Shown here in pieces: positions 27,115-35,367 of a stretch of 64,000 nt of DNA. The stretch's first letter is position 1. Every line of letters starts with the position of its first letter. A program made the translations under genes and the position numbers. The DNA comes from Hungatella sp. UBA4396. Its GTDB lineage: Bacteria; Bacillota; Clostridia; Lachnospirales; Lachnospiraceae. The stretch spans positions 1 to 64,000 of the forward strand of contig DGRE01000027.1 in NCBI GenBank assembly GCA_002389905.1. Reading direction: 5' to 3'. Below the pieces are notes generated by a model. The model saw only the letters and a list, made by a program, of their open reading frames with translations, searched no databases and was not told the DNA's origin.

Positions 27115-28208
27115 AAAGCTTCCTCAAAAACTTGATACATCTGCGCGGCAATAATACTTTTTTCATAATGTTCCACTATATTCGAGCCATTAATACTTAT
27201 TTCTTCCTTGCTTAGCGTCTTAAAAATCTTATCAGCAAGAATCCTATCATCCTCTGCTGGCTCATAATAAATAGCCTGGCCTAAAGTCACCTCTGGTAAT
27301 GATGTTGCCATGGAAGATATCGTAGGAACACCTCTGCCCATTGCTTCAATAGGTGTCATACCGAACCCTTCGTACAGAGATGTTGTCACATACAGACTGG
27401 CATTGGAGTACAGCCAATCTATTTCTTCACTCTTAATATAATCCGTAAACAGTATCCGGTCAGACAAATTATTTTCTTTTAGGTAATTAGAAATAGACTC
27501 CATACCATTCCCTTTACATCCTACAATTACTAACTTATGAGGTATATCATTGTGAATGTGTTCGAATGCTTTGACTAAAGTCATCATATTTTTATGTTTC
27601 TGAATGGAAGAAACGCTGAGAATATATGGTTTCTTTATTCCATATGGCTCCTTAGCTTTTTTATTATCAAAATCAACTGGATCATATACAGTCACTATCT
27701 TATTTCCACATTGCCTTCCATAATGTTGCTGCAGAGTTCCTTTTACATAATTAGAAATAGCAATAATTTTATCAGCTCTCTTCAATGAATGGGAATATCC
27801 AAAATTCAAGTACATTCTTTTTAGTCTCGAAAAATACTCAGGAAAGAATTTAAATTGAATATCATGGGGGTTTACAATTACAGGAACTTTGATATTAAAA
27901 TAGTATCCTGTTGTATATGTAGGATAATATAGTACATCTATCTGATATTTATCTATTAAACGAGGCAGCACAAAAGTCTGAAACCAAGTAGTCCGTACTT
28001 TATGTCTGCCCCTGCACTTATAACGAATAAATTGACATTCAGGAAATAATTTTTTATATTCCATATAAATATCCTCATGTATAAAAAATACAAAGTTTTT
28101 TATAACTCCATTTATCATCCAGCCTTTAATAAGATTCTTAATACACGATTCAGTTCCACCGTTAGTATGATCCGGACGTATAAATGATAAGTCAACTGCT
28201 ACTCTCAT
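27111..28208 (-). CDS. GT4-family glycosyltransferase
   Basis: The 365-residue GT-B enzyme starts MRVAVDLSFIRPDHTNGG. The C-terminal domain carries YILSVSSIQKHKNMMTLV and SLYEGFGMTPIEAMGRGVP (E-x7-E). The pattern is close to mannosyl/rhamnosyl-type transferases of the WbaZ/MtfB kind, but donor assignment is uncertain. Start at 28208 follows GGGAGAAATAATTAT; the longer frame would run into the preceding gene. Confidence 0.88.
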   Translation of the reverse strand: MRVAVDLSFIRPDHTNGGTESCIKNLIKGWMINGVIKNFVFFIHEDIYMEYKKLFPECQFIRYKCRGRHKVRTTWFQTFVLPRLIDKYQIDVLYYPTYTTGYYFNIKVPVIVNPHDIQFKFFPEYFSRLKRMYLNFGYSHSLKRADKIIAISNYVKGTLQQHYGRQCGNKIVTVYDPVDFDNKKAKEPYGIKKPYILSVSSIQKHKNMMTLVKAFEHIHNDIPHKLVIVGCKGNGMESISNYLKENNLSDRILFTDYIKSEEIDWLYSNASLYVTTSLYEGFGMTPIEAMGRGVPTISSMATSLPEVTLGQAIYYEPAEDDRILADKIFKTLSKEEISINGSNIVEHYEKSIIAAQMYQVFEEAL

Positions 28209-28225
28209 ATAATTATTTCTCCCTG

Positions 28226-28978
28226 TTAGGCCATTAAATACTTCACTGTTTCCATTATGGCACACTCAAAAAAATAGAGTCTACTATAACCATTTTCACG
28301 ATAAATTCGATATCTTTCCTTAAAACGCAAAAAGGCTGCTTTCATGTTTTTTCTATTACTTACTCCCCCAAAGCAAAAGTTAGCCAATACTTTATTACAT
28401 ATCACAATCTTCTTATCACCTTTTCTAATTCTGAGAACAAGGTCCCAGTCATCATAAATTCCCCGGCATGCATATTGAAAGTCCTGATATATAGCTTTTG
28501 TTATAAATGTTGTTGGATGATTCCAGTCCCGTGTTGTAACATAACTCTGCAGCTTTGCTTTTTTTATCACGGATTTATTTTTACGCCAAATTCTCAGATC
28601 AGCATAAAACATATCAAACCCATGTTTGTTATAATAGGATACCATACAGCTCACAGCTTCAGGTTCATACCAATCACCGCTATTAATCAGCCCAATCACT
28701 TTTCCAGCCGCAAGAGAAACGCCTTTATTCATGGCATCATAAATACCTTTATCAGGTTCAGAAATTACTCGAAATTCGTAACCCCTTTCCAGGAATTTTT
28801 CTCTATATGTATCCACAATTTTTATAGTTCCATCAGTCGATTTCCCATCCACGATAATGTATTCTATATTATCATAATCTTGTTCCAAAACTGAATCCAT
28901 CGTTTTTTCTATTACCAACTCACTATTATAACAAACTGTTACAATAGTTACTTTCAAACTACTCTGCATTTTCATCAT
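28226..28978 (-). CDS. GT2-family glycosyltransferase
   Basis: The 250-residue inverting GT-A enzyme has VTIVTVCYNSELVIEKTMDS, DNIEYIIVDGKSTDGT and the YDAMNKGVSLAAG and NSGDWYEP (DxD-like) segments typical of WcaA/PglI-like transferases. It adds one sugar to the repeat unit. Its start lies inside the end of the initiating transferase gene (20-bp overlap); the ribosome site AAAGGA is close to the first of two ATGs, so the exact start is uncertain. Confidence 0.85.
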   Translation of the reverse strand: MMKMQSSLKVTIVTVCYNSELVIEKTMDSVLEQDYDNIEYIIVDGKSTDGTIKIVDTYREKFLERGYEFRVISEPDKGIYDAMNKGVSLAAGKVIGLINSGDWYEPEAVSCMVSYYNKHGFDMFYADLRIWRKNKSVIKKAKLQSYVTTRDWNHPTTFITKAIYQDFQYACRGIYDDWDLVLRIRKGDKKIVICNKVLANFCFGGVSNRKNMKAAFLRFKERYRIYRENGYSRLYFFECAIMETVKYLMA

Positions 28979-30356
28979 TATCCTTTAAAGAGCTAAACTG
29001 ATTGGCCATGGTACATGAAACTTCTTTATCAAATCCCTCTGTGCTTTCTTTTATAAATAAGATTTTAACTGTTTTAAATAGAATCTCTATATCGAGTAAC
29101 ACAGAATAATTTTCTATATACATTAAATCAAGCTTTAGTTTGTCATACGCAGTTGTATTATATTTTCCATATACCTGTGCATATCCTGTCAAACCACCCT
29201 TTACCTTCATTCTATAACAAAACTCCGGTATTTCCTTACTATATTCCTGAACATGCTCAATCCTTTCAGGCCTGGGTCCCACAAGACTCATATCTCCCAT
29301 TAAAATATTTACGAGCTGAGGCAGTTCATCAATACGGAACTTCCTTATTATTTTTCCGATTCGTGTTATTCTGGGGTCATCATCCGTCGCAGGTATAACA
29401 ACACCTTTTTTTTCTGCATCAACCACCATACTTCTGAATTTATAAATGTTAAAAATCCTTTGATCTTTTGTACATCTTTTCTGACTAAAAAAAATCGGAC
29501 CATGGTCATAGCGTTTAATAAGAATAGCCGTTATTAGCAATACTGGTGAAAACAAAATAAGAGCAAACAGAGATATCACAATATCCATCAATCTCTTAAT
29601 CACCATCTGTTCAATATTAAGGCCCAAATTTCGGGAGAGAAGTAAAGGGGTATCAAACATATGCAGACTTTCCGAATTCTTGATTATTATATCTGATAGC
29701 TTAGGTATAGTATACGTGCGAATCGATCTTCCGTAACAATATTTTAATATCTTATTACGTATCTCTGTAGGAATGTCTCCAATTATAACTCCGTCATAAG
29801 CTTCTGCCTTTTTTTCTATATCTTCTAATTTATCAGAAACTGAAATCGTATCACCAATAATAAATCTATCCATTCTTGAGTAAAGTTTATCAACAAAGCC
29901 CACCATGGGCCTGTCACCATAAACCAATAGCACTTTACGGGGAGGGTATATTCTTTGGTATATATTCGTGACTATTACACTCCATATTGCAATTATTAAT
30001 ACTTCCACCAAAGTAAGGAGTAGCAGTGGTGCCACAGTATGTAATGCTTTAATTACCAGAGTTCCTGCAACATACATTACCACATTACTAAATAGACTGA
30101 TCAGAAAGTGAGAATATATAAGAGTAAATATCTTTGAGCCTCCTATATTCATTCCCCCATAAATGTAGCTAAATATCACTAGCACAATTCCATACACACC
30201 AAACATCATCCAATTACCCAAACGGTAATATGGTATCTGCATCAAATGATTATAGTATGTATGCCAAACATAATAATACATAAACATCTCAATTAAAAAC
30301 AAAACAAGACATGCAGAAATACGCACTATATGTTTGTATTGTTCTAAGTTTTTCAT
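28959..30356 (-). CDS. Initiating sugar-phosphate transferase (second locus)
   Basis: The 465-residue polyprenyl glycosylphosphotransferase has N-terminal membrane helices (about 5-130), a soluble linker and the catalytic end: KRLMDIVISL, FNIYKFRSMVVDAE, DDPRITRIGKIIR, RIDELPQLVNIL, MSLVGPRPE, KGGLTGYAQVYGK. It starts the second repeat unit on undecaprenyl phosphate. I start at 30356, where AAGGAG has a nine-base spacer. It is the first gene after the 30524-30552 promoter and differs clearly from the first-locus enzyme. Confidence 0.9.
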   Translation of the reverse strand: MKNLEQYKHIVRISACLVLFLIEMFMYYYVWHTYYNHLMQIPYYRLGNWMMFGVYGIVLVIFSYIYGGMNIGGSKIFTLIYSHFLISLFSNVVMYVAGTLVIKALHTVAPLLLLTLVEVLIIAIWSVIVTNIYQRIYPPRKVLLVYGDRPMVGFVDKLYSRMDRFIIGDTISVSDKLEDIEKKAEAYDGVIIGDIPTEIRNKILKYCYGRSIRTYTIPKLSDIIIKNSESLHMFDTPLLLSRNLGLNIEQMVIKRLMDIVISLFALILFSPVLLITAILIKRYDHGPIFFSQKRCTKDQRIFNIYKFRSMVVDAEKKGVVIPATDDDPRITRIGKIIRKFRIDELPQLVNILMGDMSLVGPRPERIEHVQEYSKEIPEFCYRMKVKGGLTGYAQVYGKYNTTAYDKLKLDLMYIENYSVLLDIEILFKTVKILFIKESTEGFDKEVSCTMANQFSSLKDNDENAE

Positions 30357-30523
30357 TAATAAGAACTCCTTCATCTCCAACATTTTAAACAGTCTGCTTT
30401 TCGCTCCTGCAAGTCCTGTCGCCAATAAAGTAAATATACAACAGCAAATAAGGTCTATCGGTATAACCCTTCATTCTACATTCCAGTTTGTAACAATAGT
30501 CTTAAAGTACAATTACTTTTCCT

Positions 30524-30552
30524 AGTATATCATTGAATAAAAAATTAAGCAA
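30524..30552 (-). promoter_or_regulatory. Promoter of the second polysaccharide locus
   Basis: Minus-strand TTGCTT (30552-30547), a 17-bp spacer and TATACT (30529-30524) lie about 170 bp upstream of the initiating transferase. The tight spacing of the following genes suggests one long transcript to about 18165. Confidence 0.55.
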
Positions 30553-30621
30553 CTTGGTAACCTTAAAATTCTATTGACAAAATTTTAATTTTTTTCCAGT
30601 CCGATAAAAAGGTTCTACACT

Positions 30622-30716
30622 GAATGTTGGGGTGTGCTTGAAAAGCATACTTCCAACATTCTTTTTGTTGTATTAAAACCTGCTAACAAAAGTCAAGACT
30701 TTCCTGGCAGGTTTTT
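30622..30716 (+). terminator. Two consecutive stem-loops in the ISL3 left end
   Basis: GAATGTTGG (30622-30630) pairs with CCAACATTC (30653-30661), with an inner stem and a following TTTTTGTTG. AAAACCTGC (30675-30683) pairs with GCAGGTTTT, followed by more T (30707-30716). Both look like intrinsic terminators and would insulate the element. The rest of the gene-free stretch 30357-30882 is the promoter region and AT-rich sequence. Confidence 0.6.
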
Positions 30717-30882
30717 AAAATTTATTCTACTTTCTTTTTTCACAACAACTAGACCAGCATAAATCCGGTCCGCAAAATTTTATGTTGATCCAGTCTTACT
30801 TTTGATACACCTCCATCACTCTTGCATAGTAAATTCGCAAGAACTTATTTAGTCCCGCTATCTTAGCTGCTCGTTTTGATTT

Positions 30883-31999
30883 TCATTCTCGTTCCTTCTT
30901 TAAGATAAATTCATATACTGCATCTTCTTTGGATGATTTATGCGTTTTCAAACACCACATCACTTCATAGCCAATCTTCCTTAAACTGGCCGATCCTCGT
31001 TTGGATATTTTTCTCTGCGTTCCTGTAAATTGTCCTGATTGATATGGAGGTGCATCTATCCCTGCATACGCTATCAATGCCTTTTCCATTATGAAACCTT
31101 CTTACGTCCCTAATTTCCGCAATTAGCTTTGGTGCAAGGACATTACCAACACCGCCCATCTCGCGGACTACTGGATATTCAGGCAGAAACTTTGCTAATT
31201 CCTGCATTTGTGTTAAAATTACCTTCAGAGTGTTATCGACTTCTCGTAACACCCTGGCCGCTTCTTGTACCCGCATTTTTGTCGATGGGGTACTGGATGG
31301 GACGGTAGGGATACCTTCTTTAGCCAGGGCATAAATCTTTTCTGCTTTCCCCTGATTTTGATGGTATCCCTTCTTTTTTGCCCATTTCAGATAACTGTCT
31401 ATGAATTGCTCTTCCGACTGCTTTGTTACATTGTCAAAATGCCAGTATTCTTCTACAAAATCCCCCAGCTTGTCTTTTCCATTTGCTTCATTCCAGCCTT
31501 TCAGCAGACCTTTGATTCCCGGCATTGTGTAATCCAGCATGTAGGTTAGTTGCAATACACTTTCCACGCGCATTCTCATATAGTGCCGATACTGTCGTCC
31601 TAACAGTTTTAATTCCTCATAAATCCTTCCATTCGCTTCATAGTTCTTCAGCCGATACCAATGGTCGATCCCATAGTTGGAAATGGCAATTGCATCCTGT
31701 TTATCGGTTTTTACACGCCTTAATCCCCGACAACAGTACTCTTTCATCTCAAACGGATTCACAACTGATACAAAGAATCCTTTTTCCTGTAAGTAGCTTA
31801 GTACCGGAAGGTGATAAATTCCTGTAGCCTCCATAATAATCCGTACTTCGTCGTTCAGGTGAAGCAGCATAGTAGATAATTCGGAAAGTTCTCTCTCTAC
31901 ATGATTTACTTCAAATGGCTTACTTACAATTTCGCCATATGGCTTTAGAATACATACCGTACTTTTTTCCTTTGAAACATCAATTCCTACACTTACCAT
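30883..31999 (-). pseudogene. Frameshifted IS110-family recombinase
   Basis: The frame from the ATG at 31999 (GGAGGTTACAG upstream) gives the N-terminal RuvC-like DEDD domain (VSVGIDVSKEKS, IIMEATGIYHLPV, GLRRVKTDKQDA) and the start of the C-terminal domain (VREMGGVGNVLAPKLIAEI). At about 31082-31085 the run AAAA has one A too many. The rest (KALIAYAGIDAPPYQSGQF, SKRGSASLRKIGYEVMW) is in another frame and ends at 30883. The shift removes the C-terminal segment with the conserved serine region, so the enzyme is presumably dead. Confidence 0.85.
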
Positions 32000-32336
32000 C
32001 TGTAACCTCCAAAATAAATTTGTAATTGTTTCCATCCACACTTATTACGATTCATTTTAGTTCGTTACACGAAAGCTCTTATCCGAGTCTCAACCTGCTT
32101 AAGCGAATGTACACAATAAGGGGTGGCTGACAGTTTTAATAACGGATGTGATTAATCCAAAAAACATCACGCCAGACCAACTATTCCCTTATTATAAAAA
32201 AATAAGTGTAAATGTTTAAGCATTAATGATATGCTTTAACAATTACACTTTTATGGTACTAAATACATCTACAAGAAGCCTCCTAAATACATATCCCCGA
32301 CCAAAGTTCAAAGTTAACGGAGGTGACCTCTTATAG
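32000..32336. other. Non-coding stretch between IS110 and ISL3 genes
   Basis: It contains the upstream flank of the IS110 recombinase, where IS110-group elements may encode their bridge RNA, and the 5' leader of the ISL3 transposase. An imperfect 20-bp inverted repeat lies at 32204-32223 and 32231-32250. The exact IS110 boundary is not visible because such elements lack clear terminal repeats. Confidence 0.35.
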
Positions 32337-33518
32337 ATGTACCCTAATTATAGCAAGGCTTTCTTAGACTTGGAAGATGTTTTTGTAAAAAAAGTAATTC
32401 AGGCGGACTCCTTTTTAAAGGTTTTTATTGAAACCAGACCCTCTGAGCATATCTGTCCTTGTTGTGGTTGCAAAACCAAAAGAGTTCATGACTATCGAAT
32501 CCAGAAAATTGATGATACCCCTTTTCAGGGAAAAGTTGTCACTCTGGTCCTTCGCAAACGGCGTTATCTCTGTACCTCCTGCGGAAAAAGGTTTTTGGAA
32601 CACTATTCTTTTCTTCCTTCCTATCATCGCAGAACTAAGAGACTGGCTTTTTATGTTATATCTCTCCTTCGACAGACATTTTCTCTCAAGCAGGCTTCAC
32701 TCCTTACTGGGGTTTCTGTCTCAACGATCTGCAAACTTTTGGATACCATCCATTATGCACCCCCAGATAAGCTGCCTGAGGCTGTTTCCATTGATGAATT
32801 TAAAGGTAATGCCTCTACTGGGAAATATCAGTGTATCCTCGTTGATCCCCAAAAACACCGAATTCTGGATATCCTGCCAGACCGCACTCAGAGCCATCTG
32901 GCTGATTACTGGAGAGGCATTCCGAGAAAGGAAAGGCTGAAAGTAAAGTTCTTTGTATGTGATATGTGGCTTACCTATGTGGAGTTGGCCAGGATCTTTT
33001 TTCCCAACGCAAAGATTATCGTAGGCAAATATCATTTCATCCGCCAGGTCACATGGGCTATTGAAAACGTTCGTAAACGGCTCCAGAAATCCATGCCGGC
33101 TTCTCTCCGAAAATACTATAAACGGAGCCGGAAGTTAATTCTGCCCCGCTATAAAAAGCTGAAAGATGAGAACAAACAGGCCTGTGATCTAATGCTCCAG
33201 TATAATGATGACCTACGGCTAGCTCATATGATGAAAGAATGGTTTTATGACATCTGCCAAATGGAGTCCAATCGTTGCCAACAACGAGAATTCGATGAGT
33301 GAATTTCTAATGCAAGAGGATGCGGTATTAGGGAATTCGAGAAATGTGCGAAAACGTTCCAGTCCTGGAGAAAAGAAATTTAAAATGCCTTTAAATACGG
33401 CATTACCAACGGTGTTACCGAGGGATTCAATAATAAGATTAAAGTATTAAAACGAAGTTCTTATGCGATCCGGAACTTCAACCGGTTTAGGACCCGGATA
33501 CTTCATTGTACATCATAG
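32337..33518 (+). pseudogene. ISL3-family transposase with two nonsense codons
   Basis: The frame has the N-terminal zinc-finger CPCCGCKTKRVHDYR and CTSCGKRF, a helix-turn-helix region, and the DDE-type core (SIDEFKG, ILVDPQKHRILDILPDRTQS, FFVCDMWLTYVELA). It is open to TGA at 33300-33302, exactly where TGG (Trp) is expected in REFDEW-ISNARGCG. It continues in the same frame to TAA at 33381-33383 (Leu expected) and then to the natural stop at 33516-33518 with GFNNKIKVLKR and RFRTRILH. Two point mutations thus inactivate a roughly 393-residue transposase. GGAGGTGACC precedes the start. Confidence 0.9.
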
Positions 33519-33657
33519 AAAAAACGGTCGGGATATGGAGGTATATTTGGCATGCAAAAAACAGCATACAGTAGAATGAACCATCAAAATAGTTCTAAAC
33601 GCAAGAAGGGAGCGGGATTCAAAGAATCCCACCCCACTATTGACAAAGAGCCAAAAT

Positions 33658-33700
33658 TTCAAGAGCCAACAAAATCCTATCGAATTCGTTGACTCTTGAA
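33658..33700 (-). terminator. Hairpin after the ligase-like gene
   Basis: TTCAAGAGCCAAC (33658-33670) and GTTGACTCTTGAA (33688-33700) pair with one mismatch. On the minus strand the stem lies directly after the stop at 33702 and is followed by ATTTTGG, so it may be an intrinsic terminator. Confidence 0.55.
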
Positions 33701-33701
33701 T

Positions 33702-35237
33702 TTAATTGACCACACTTTCCATTGATAAAGCAGAACTCATTCCCAGCAACAGCCAGAAAAACGGAGTTACCGTAGGCACATTAAGGTTCACCAAAGCTTG
33801 AGTACTGTAGCAAGTTACCGCAAAGGCCATTGCAATCATATATGGGTTCTTATTTCTACAACTAAAACATCTTTTTATATAAGATAAGAGAAATGTCACA
33901 TAGGAAACTAAACCAATAATTCCGGTTGTGAGTAGAAACTGCAGGTATTCATTATGAGCAGCATCAAAAGTCTCATTATATGGATTATTATAGGTCTTGT
34001 GCATTAACAGCATCTTAAAGGTCTCTGGACCGTATCCCACCAGTTTTTTCCACGGAGAAAATTCAGAAAATCGTTCCATCGCATTTCTCCAAATATATCC
34101 TCTATGAGTTCCCCATTCATCATTGAATATAAGATAATTTCCAAGTGAACCATATCTTTGTATATTTCCTGATACATTACAGTCATATAAAACATATATC
34201 ACCAGGAGAACCATTAGCGCAATCAGTATTAACCACATATACTGAAACCTTTTTCCACACTCTCTCGTCTCTGATTCTAAACAGCTTTTATGTTTCAGTA
34301 CATACCAAAGGCCAGCCAGACCCCAAAGCCCAACAATCAAATATAATAATGCTCCAGAATCAGCAATAATATTAAATACACTATCGATTCCCAACACAAT
34401 ATCTTTAAAATAAACATTAATCCAGGAAATTATTTTAACTACAGAAAGAAAAGTAGCCAAGACTACCAAATATCTTCTGATTCCATTTTTATTGGAAAAC
34501 AAATATAAAGGCAAAAAACCAAATAAGGCAGCAAGAGAAATGTATGCATTATCACTGACTCCCATAATAATAGCAAAGAAACTAATGACCATACAAAAGT
34601 AATAATAAAATTTCTTCTTACCATTGCTCACTGAAAAAAGAACAGAACTCATAGCCATGACCATACCCACATAAGCAGTGTAAGTATTAATATTCCCTAT
34701 AGTGGATGTAAATATGTTTTTTTGTTCAACCACCACATCCACTCTGAAGCGAAAAATATCCATTTGGAAGTAATCAGTGATGCCAAACAAACACACGAAC
34801 ATTCCTACCAGAAGCATTCCATCAATATAAAAACTTCTATATATCCAAAATCTGCTCACCAGAAAATAAGACAGCACATATAAACTTAAGAGAAACAGTC
34901 CAGTATATCTCCCTTCATTTCCCCAAAATGATTCATATAAATAGCTAGAAGTAAATGTAGATATTGCTGCAACTAAAAGAAAAATCAGAATAGAGTAATC
35001 AGCCACTGTCATCTTCTTTACAATGTCTTTTACTGAAAATCCTTTAAAAATAAAATATGCAAAAGATAACACAATCAGTAATAATGTGCAAATCCAGTAA
35101 AAAAAATATTTTGTGGACAGCATATCAAAATATCGATTTCTAAAAACTATTGGAAATCCCAGCCCAATCAGCAATACATATATTCCCAGAATTTTTGATA
35201 AAAAAGAGTTTTTTTCACCACTCCCGTTCTCTGCCAT
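33702..35237 (-). CDS. O-antigen ligase/polymerase-family membrane protein
   Basis: The 511-residue protein has about 12 hydrophobic helices. A large external loop contains WGTHRGYIWRNAMERFSEFS, GYGPETFKMLL and FDAAHNEYLQFLLTTGIIG, the last being the WaaL/Wzy_C signature (H-N-x-Y/F-L). Such proteins transfer finished glycans from undecaprenyl diphosphate to an acceptor, or polymerise them. Start chosen at 35237 (AAAGGATGGAAG upstream). It stands alone between an IS remnant and the repeat-protein gene and may serve either polysaccharide locus. Confidence 0.8.
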   Translation of the reverse strand: MAENGSGEKNSFLSKILGIYVLLIGLGFPIVFRNRYFDMLSTKYFFYWICTLLLIVLSFAYFIFKGFSVKDIVKKMTVADYSILIFLLVAAISTFTSSYLYESFWGNEGRYTGLFLLSLYVLSYFLVSRFWIYRSFYIDGMLLVGMFVCLFGITDYFQMDIFRFRVDVVVEQKNIFTSTIGNINTYTAYVGMVMAMSSVLFSVSNGKKKFYYYFCMVISFFAIIMGVSDNAYISLAALFGFLPLYLFSNKNGIRRYLVVLATFLSVVKIISWINVYFKDIVLGIDSVFNIIADSGALLYLIVGLWGLAGLWYVLKHKSCLESETRECGKRFQYMWLILIALMVLLVIYVLYDCNVSGNIQRYGSLGNYLIFNDEWGTHRGYIWRNAMERFSEFSPWKKLVGYGPETFKMLLMHKTYNNPYNETFDAAHNEYLQFLLTTGIIGLVSYVTFLLSYIKRCFSCRNKNPYMIAMAFAVTCYSTQALVNLNVPTVTPFFWLLLGMSSALSMESVVN

Positions 35238-35296
35238 CTTCCATCCTTTCATTAATTCCGTTTTTTAATATTCCGTTTATCTTTCCATATAACGAA

Positions 35297-35328
35297 TTAA
35301 GGCGAGACTCCTAAGAATCTCACCTTAA
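35297..35328 (-). terminator. Terminator-like hairpin after the repeat protein gene
   Basis: TTAAGGCGAGACTC (35297-35310) and GAATCTCACCTTAA (35315-35328) form a 14-bp stem with two G-U type mismatches and a 4-base loop. It lies 40 bp past the stop at 35368. Confidence 0.65.
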
Positions 35329-35367
35329 ATTCATTATGAAACTAAATTTCAAAAAACATAATCTACA

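Larger units (their letters stand above)
30611..33652 (+). mobile_element. Decayed ISL3 element apparently split by an IS110 element
   Basis: The right end (minus strand GGCTCTTTGTCAATAGTGG) is a typical ISL3-type end. The left boundary GGTTCTACACTGAATGTTGG is similar (about 15 of 24 bases), and each is followed by a TGGGGTG-plus-hairpin arrangement. Between them lie an IS110 recombinase relic and an ISL3 transposase relic; 3 kb equals about one element of each. No matching target duplication is seen (flanks GATAAAAA and AAAATTTC), so two separate ISL3 fragments are also possible. Confidence 0.5.

Noticed and set aside
30965..31089. Programmed frameshift in the IS110 gene at an A run
   Set aside because: The run is only four A with no evident slippery heptamer or downstream structure, and IS110-family recombinases are not known to need frameshifting. 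A simple inactivating insertion is more likely.
33247..33450. Separate small gene inside the ISL3 region
   Set aside because: The frame overlaps the C-terminal coding part of the ISL3 transposase, whose true frame continues through two nonsense codons to 33518.
30571..33652. CTATTGACAAA near 30571 and again near 33637 as a direct repeat of an ISL3 end
   Set aside because: Only 11 bases match, in AT-rich DNA, and the GAGCC end is missing from the first copy. Chance is a sufficient explanation.
11407..35237. Calling the 33702 protein a third Wzy polymerase
   Set aside because: Its HNEYLQFLLTTGIIG segment fits the WaaL/Wzy_C class, and it stands apart from both flippase/polymerase sets. Ligase-like is the safer label, though the two cannot be separated by sequence alone.
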